NCBI RefSeq assembly: GCF_000241345.1
Contig: NZ_BAED01000012.1
Location: 16,795-80,794, forward strand
Direction of reading: 5' to 3'
DNA from: Gordonia amarae NBRC 15530
GTDB taxonomy: Bacteria > Actinomycetota > Actinomycetes > Mycobacteriales > Mycobacteriaceae
Length of the DNA: 64,000 bases
Below are positions 61,740 to 64,000 of the stretch, one piece after another. The notes below the pieces were generated by a model. The model was not told the DNA's origin. It saw nothing but the letters and a program-made list of their open reading frames with translations, and did no database searches. Within the stretch, counting starts at the first letter, position 1; each line of letters begins with the position of its first letter. Made by a program: the position numbers and the translations under genes.

Positions 61740-63914
61740 CTACGGGGCGTTGCACACCTTCCAGTCGCCCTCGATCTTGCGCAGCACGATGATGACCTCC
61801 TGCGGCTCATTGGGCCTGCTGGTGTTGACGGCCTGTACCTGCACGTTGGCGGTGCCGTCCTCGTTGATCATCGCGGCGGAGATCCCGTTGATGCGGATCA
61901 GCTGATCGGCGGCCTTCTGCTGCTCGTAGATCTTCTGGTACTGCTCCTCCTTGCCGTCCCACTGGCTGAATTCCTTCTGCTTGGGACCGCAGGTGATGCT
62001 CCGCAGCGTGGTCAGGTCACCGGTGTAGAGGGCGTTGCCGTATGTCTGGGCGACCTGGGCGGCCCGATCGACCTCGGGCGTGGACTTGTTCGAGTTGAGC
62101 AGCAGCGCCACCACCACGGCGACGACGGCGACCACGGCCACCAACGCGCCGACCAGCCACCACTTCTTGCCGCCGGACTTGGCGTCCGAGGTGTCGGTGG
62201 CGCTGACCGTCGTCGGCTTGTGGGCGGTCGTCGACCAGCCGTCGGTCTTGGCCGCGGGCGTCGCCGGGGCAGCCGGGCGGGCGGCTGGCGGGCGGGGCAG
62301 CTTCTCCACCGGAGCCTTGGGCAGCTTCGGGGTCTTGACCGTCGGAGCCTCGGCGGCGGCGAGATCCGCGGCCGCCTGCTTCGACTTGTCCAGTGCGACG
62401 GTCGATGATGCGTCCGCCGGCTTCTCGTCGGCCTCCGGAACGACGATGGCGGCGAATTTCTTCGTCTCCTCGTCGGACGGCTCGACGTCGTCGGTGGTGT
62501 CGGCCTCGGCTGTGTCGCCGTCGGAGTCCTCGGTGATCTCCGCGGTGGCGAGTTCGGTCGTCTTCTCGTCGTCCGCGACCTCGTCGGTCGCGCGCTCGGT
62601 GGTTGCTTCCTCGTCGGCCACTGCTTCCGCGATGGCGAGTTCGGTGGTCTTCTCGTCGTCGACGGCCTCATCGGCTTCGGCCTCGTCCTCCGCCGTCTCA
62701 CCGGTGGAGTCGTCGCCTTCGGCCTCGAGGTCCGCGACCGCGGCAGCCGAGCCATCGGCCTCGGTCGCGCCCGCGTCCTCCGCGCTGCCGGAGTCTTCTG
62801 CGTCCGATTCTTCTGCGTCCGATTCTTCTGCGCCGGATTCGTTTGCGTCCTGGGGTGCTTCCGCATCCTTGGACACCGCACCGGGCTCGGGTTCCGCTGC
62901 GGTCTCGGCCTCCGCAGCGGTCTCGGGCTCCTCGGGGGCCTCGGAAACCTCTGCGCTGTCGCGGGTTTCGGCGTCCTCCGGAGCGTCGACGGCCGCCTCG
63001 TCGGCGGGTGCCTCCGCGTCGGTGGCGGCGTCCTCGGCACCGGAATCCTCTGGCTCTTCGGATTCCCCTGTGGCAGTGCCCTTTTCGTCGACATCCTTGT
63101 CGGAGTCGTGACCGGCCACTACGGCGGTGGCCGCGGCCCCGATGAGCACTGCTCCGGCGGCGACCGCCGCGGCACCCGGTCCGTCGCCGTCCGAATCCTC
63201 GTCCGCCGGTGCCTCCTTGTCGCCGGACTCAGATTCCGCCGACTCCGCGTCTGCGGCCTCTGCTTCTGCTGATTCCGGGGGCTCCGGGACCTCTGCCGAT
63301 TCGGTGCCGTCGGCCGCGGAGTCCGTGCCCGATGCCAGGGCGACGACTTCGGCCGGCTCGGGGGTCTCCGCATCGCCGGCGGCCTCGGCCGGAGTGCGGT
63401 CCGCAGGGGCTGTGTCGTCAGCCGGCGCTTCGGCTTCGGCGGTAGCGTCCTCGGTGGGGGCGTCCTCGGCGGGGGTCTGGGTCTCGGCGTCGTCGCCGGA
63501 GTCGGCGAGCGGAGTGTCGCCCGCAGCCTCCGCCTCGGCGGCGGTGGCCGCGGCGATCTGGGCCAGTGCATCGGAGGAGATCGCGACCGTCGGGCCGTCG
63601 ATCGAGCCGCCGCCGCGGGGCCGCCTGACCGGCGCGGCGGGCTGTGCGGCCTTGTCGGCGCTCTCCCGCGCCGGGGTGTCCCCGGCTGTGTCGGTATCTG
63701 TGGGCGAGTTGGGGTCTGCGGGCGAGTTGGGGTCCACGCCGCTGTCGTCGAGTTCGGTGTCCTCGAGCGGGGGCAGGTCGCTGAAGTCGGGGAGACTGTC
63801 CTTACCGATCACCACGGTCGCCGAATTGATGCCGATACCACCGGACGGCTTGCGGGTGGGCGTGGAGGGCGCCTTCTCCTGTGCGGAGTCGGTCGGCTCT
63901 TCGGTGTGTGTCAC
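61740..63914 (-). CDS. Long acidic membrane protein (Rv0361-like C-terminus)
   Basis: A 724-aa protein from GTG 63914. Residues about 40-570 are very acidic, low-complexity Ala/Glu/Asp/Ser/Thr sequence with short repeats such as DEKTTELA and EESDAEESDAE. One membrane helix (about 585-607) follows, then a ~115-residue outside domain with CGPKQKEFSQWDGKEEQYQKIYEQQKAAD and a final VCNAP, which resembles Mce-associated/SnoaL-like domains. Position beside fba fits Rv0361. GGAGAG lies 4 bases before the GTG, but the frame stays open to the window edge, so the true start may be outside. Function unknown. Confidence 0.78.
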   Translation of the reverse strand: MTHTEEPTDSAQEKAPSTPTRKPSGGIGINSATVVIGKDSLPDFSDLPPLEDTELDDSGVDPNSPADPNSPTDTDTAGDTPARESADKAAQPAAPVRRPRGGGSIDGPTVAISSDALAQIAAATAAEAEAAGDTPLADSGDDAETQTPAEDAPTEDATAEAEAPADDTAPADRTPAEAAGDAETPEPAEVVALASGTDSAADGTESAEVPEPPESAEAEAADAESAESESGDKEAPADEDSDGDGPGAAAVAAGAVLIGAAATAVVAGHDSDKDVDEKGTATGESEEPEDSGAEDAATDAEAPADEAAVDAPEDAETRDSAEVSEAPEEPETAAEAETAAEPEPGAVSKDAEAPQDANESGAEESDAEESDAEDSGSAEDAGATEADGSAAAVADLEAEGDDSTGETAEDEAEADEAVDDEKTTELAIAEAVADEEATTERATDEVADDEKTTELATAEITEDSDGDTAEADTTDDVEPSDEETKKFAAIVVPEADEKPADASSTVALDKSKQAAADLAAAEAPTVKTPKLPKAPVEKLPRPPAARPAAPATPAAKTDGWSTTAHKPTTVSATDTSDAKSGGKKWWLVGALVAVVAVVAVVVALLLNSNKSTPEVDRAAQVAQTYGNALYTGDLTTLRSITCGPKQKEFSQWDGKEEQYQKIYEQQKAADQLIRINGISAAMINEDGTANVQVQAVNTSRPNEPQEVIIVLRKIEGDWKVCNAP

Positions 63915-64000
63915 GTTCTCTCCGGAACCTGGCTGTACGTCGGGGGCAGTGGCGTCGGCGGGGGCGGCCGGGACCGGTTCGGTCGGGGCGTCTGCCGGGG

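Noticed and set aside
1..64000. rRNA or tRNA genes
   Set aside because: No cloverleaf with the conserved GGTTCRAATCC-type arm or rRNA core sequences was noticed in gene-free stretches; a tRNAscan run would be decisive.

Overview
The window is high-GC actinobacterial DNA of the Mycobacteriales type, most like Gordonia or a close relative. The evidence is a complete mce operon tail, PapA-type acyltransferases, an F420-type flavin/deazaflavin oxidoreductase, and the run clpB - membrane protein - pyrE - SpoU methyltransferase - DedA - fba. That run follows the order I recall for M. tuberculosis Rv0384c to Rv0361. No rRNA, tRNA or CRISPR array was seen.

Layout. 1-4612: end of an mce operon (mceD end, mceE lipoprotein, mceF, two Mce-associated membrane proteins), followed by a TetR regulator. 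5265-18470: a cell-surface glycolipid-type locus with two PapA-like acyltransferases, a DrrA/DrrB-like ABC exporter, a GT2 and three GT1 glycosyltransferases, and two HxxxDG acyltransferases, much of it translationally coupled. 18592-24407: uricase, an NmrA-type oxidoreductase, a MarR-controlled LigB/DODA-type dioxygenase, and a membrane protein with two TM-GGDEF halves. 24454-27915: a lower-GC islet with a macro-like/SIR2 protein and an XRE-led gene pair. 27930-30496: an MFS exporter bracketed by two related inverted hairpins, then an MBL hydrolase. 30550-33301: a decayed stretch holding a frameshifted GntR remnant, a CynX-type transporter, a peptide deformylase stub, a small HhH protein and a shortened YqeB. 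33345-35657: an ECF42-type sigma factor, a DGPF protein and a RibD-C protein.

35745-48982 is a lower-GC island whose two ends share an inverted motif (14 nt, 7-nt gap, 7 nt). The ends can be read as TG...CA with a near 5-bp target duplication. Inside are a 1817-aa P-loop ATPase coupled to a 389-aa protein with a C-terminal HEPN-like RNxxxH motif, a divergent GIY-YIG protein, a uracil-DNA-glycosylase-like protein, and three broken or partly broken insertion sequences. No transposase of the expected Tn7 type was found. The ATPase/HEPN pair is the best candidate for an undescribed system, probably anti-phage.

49018-64000 is core genome: clpB behind a HAIR-type operator, a 37-bp tandem repeat array, an F420/FMN-type oxidoreductase, a SWIM-SNF2 helicase, an M20 peptidase, an Rv0383c-like membrane protein read in frame into pyrE through a 23-bp tandem duplication, a SpoU methyltransferase, DedA, class II aldolase with a strong terminator, and a long acidic membrane protein whose start may lie outside the window.
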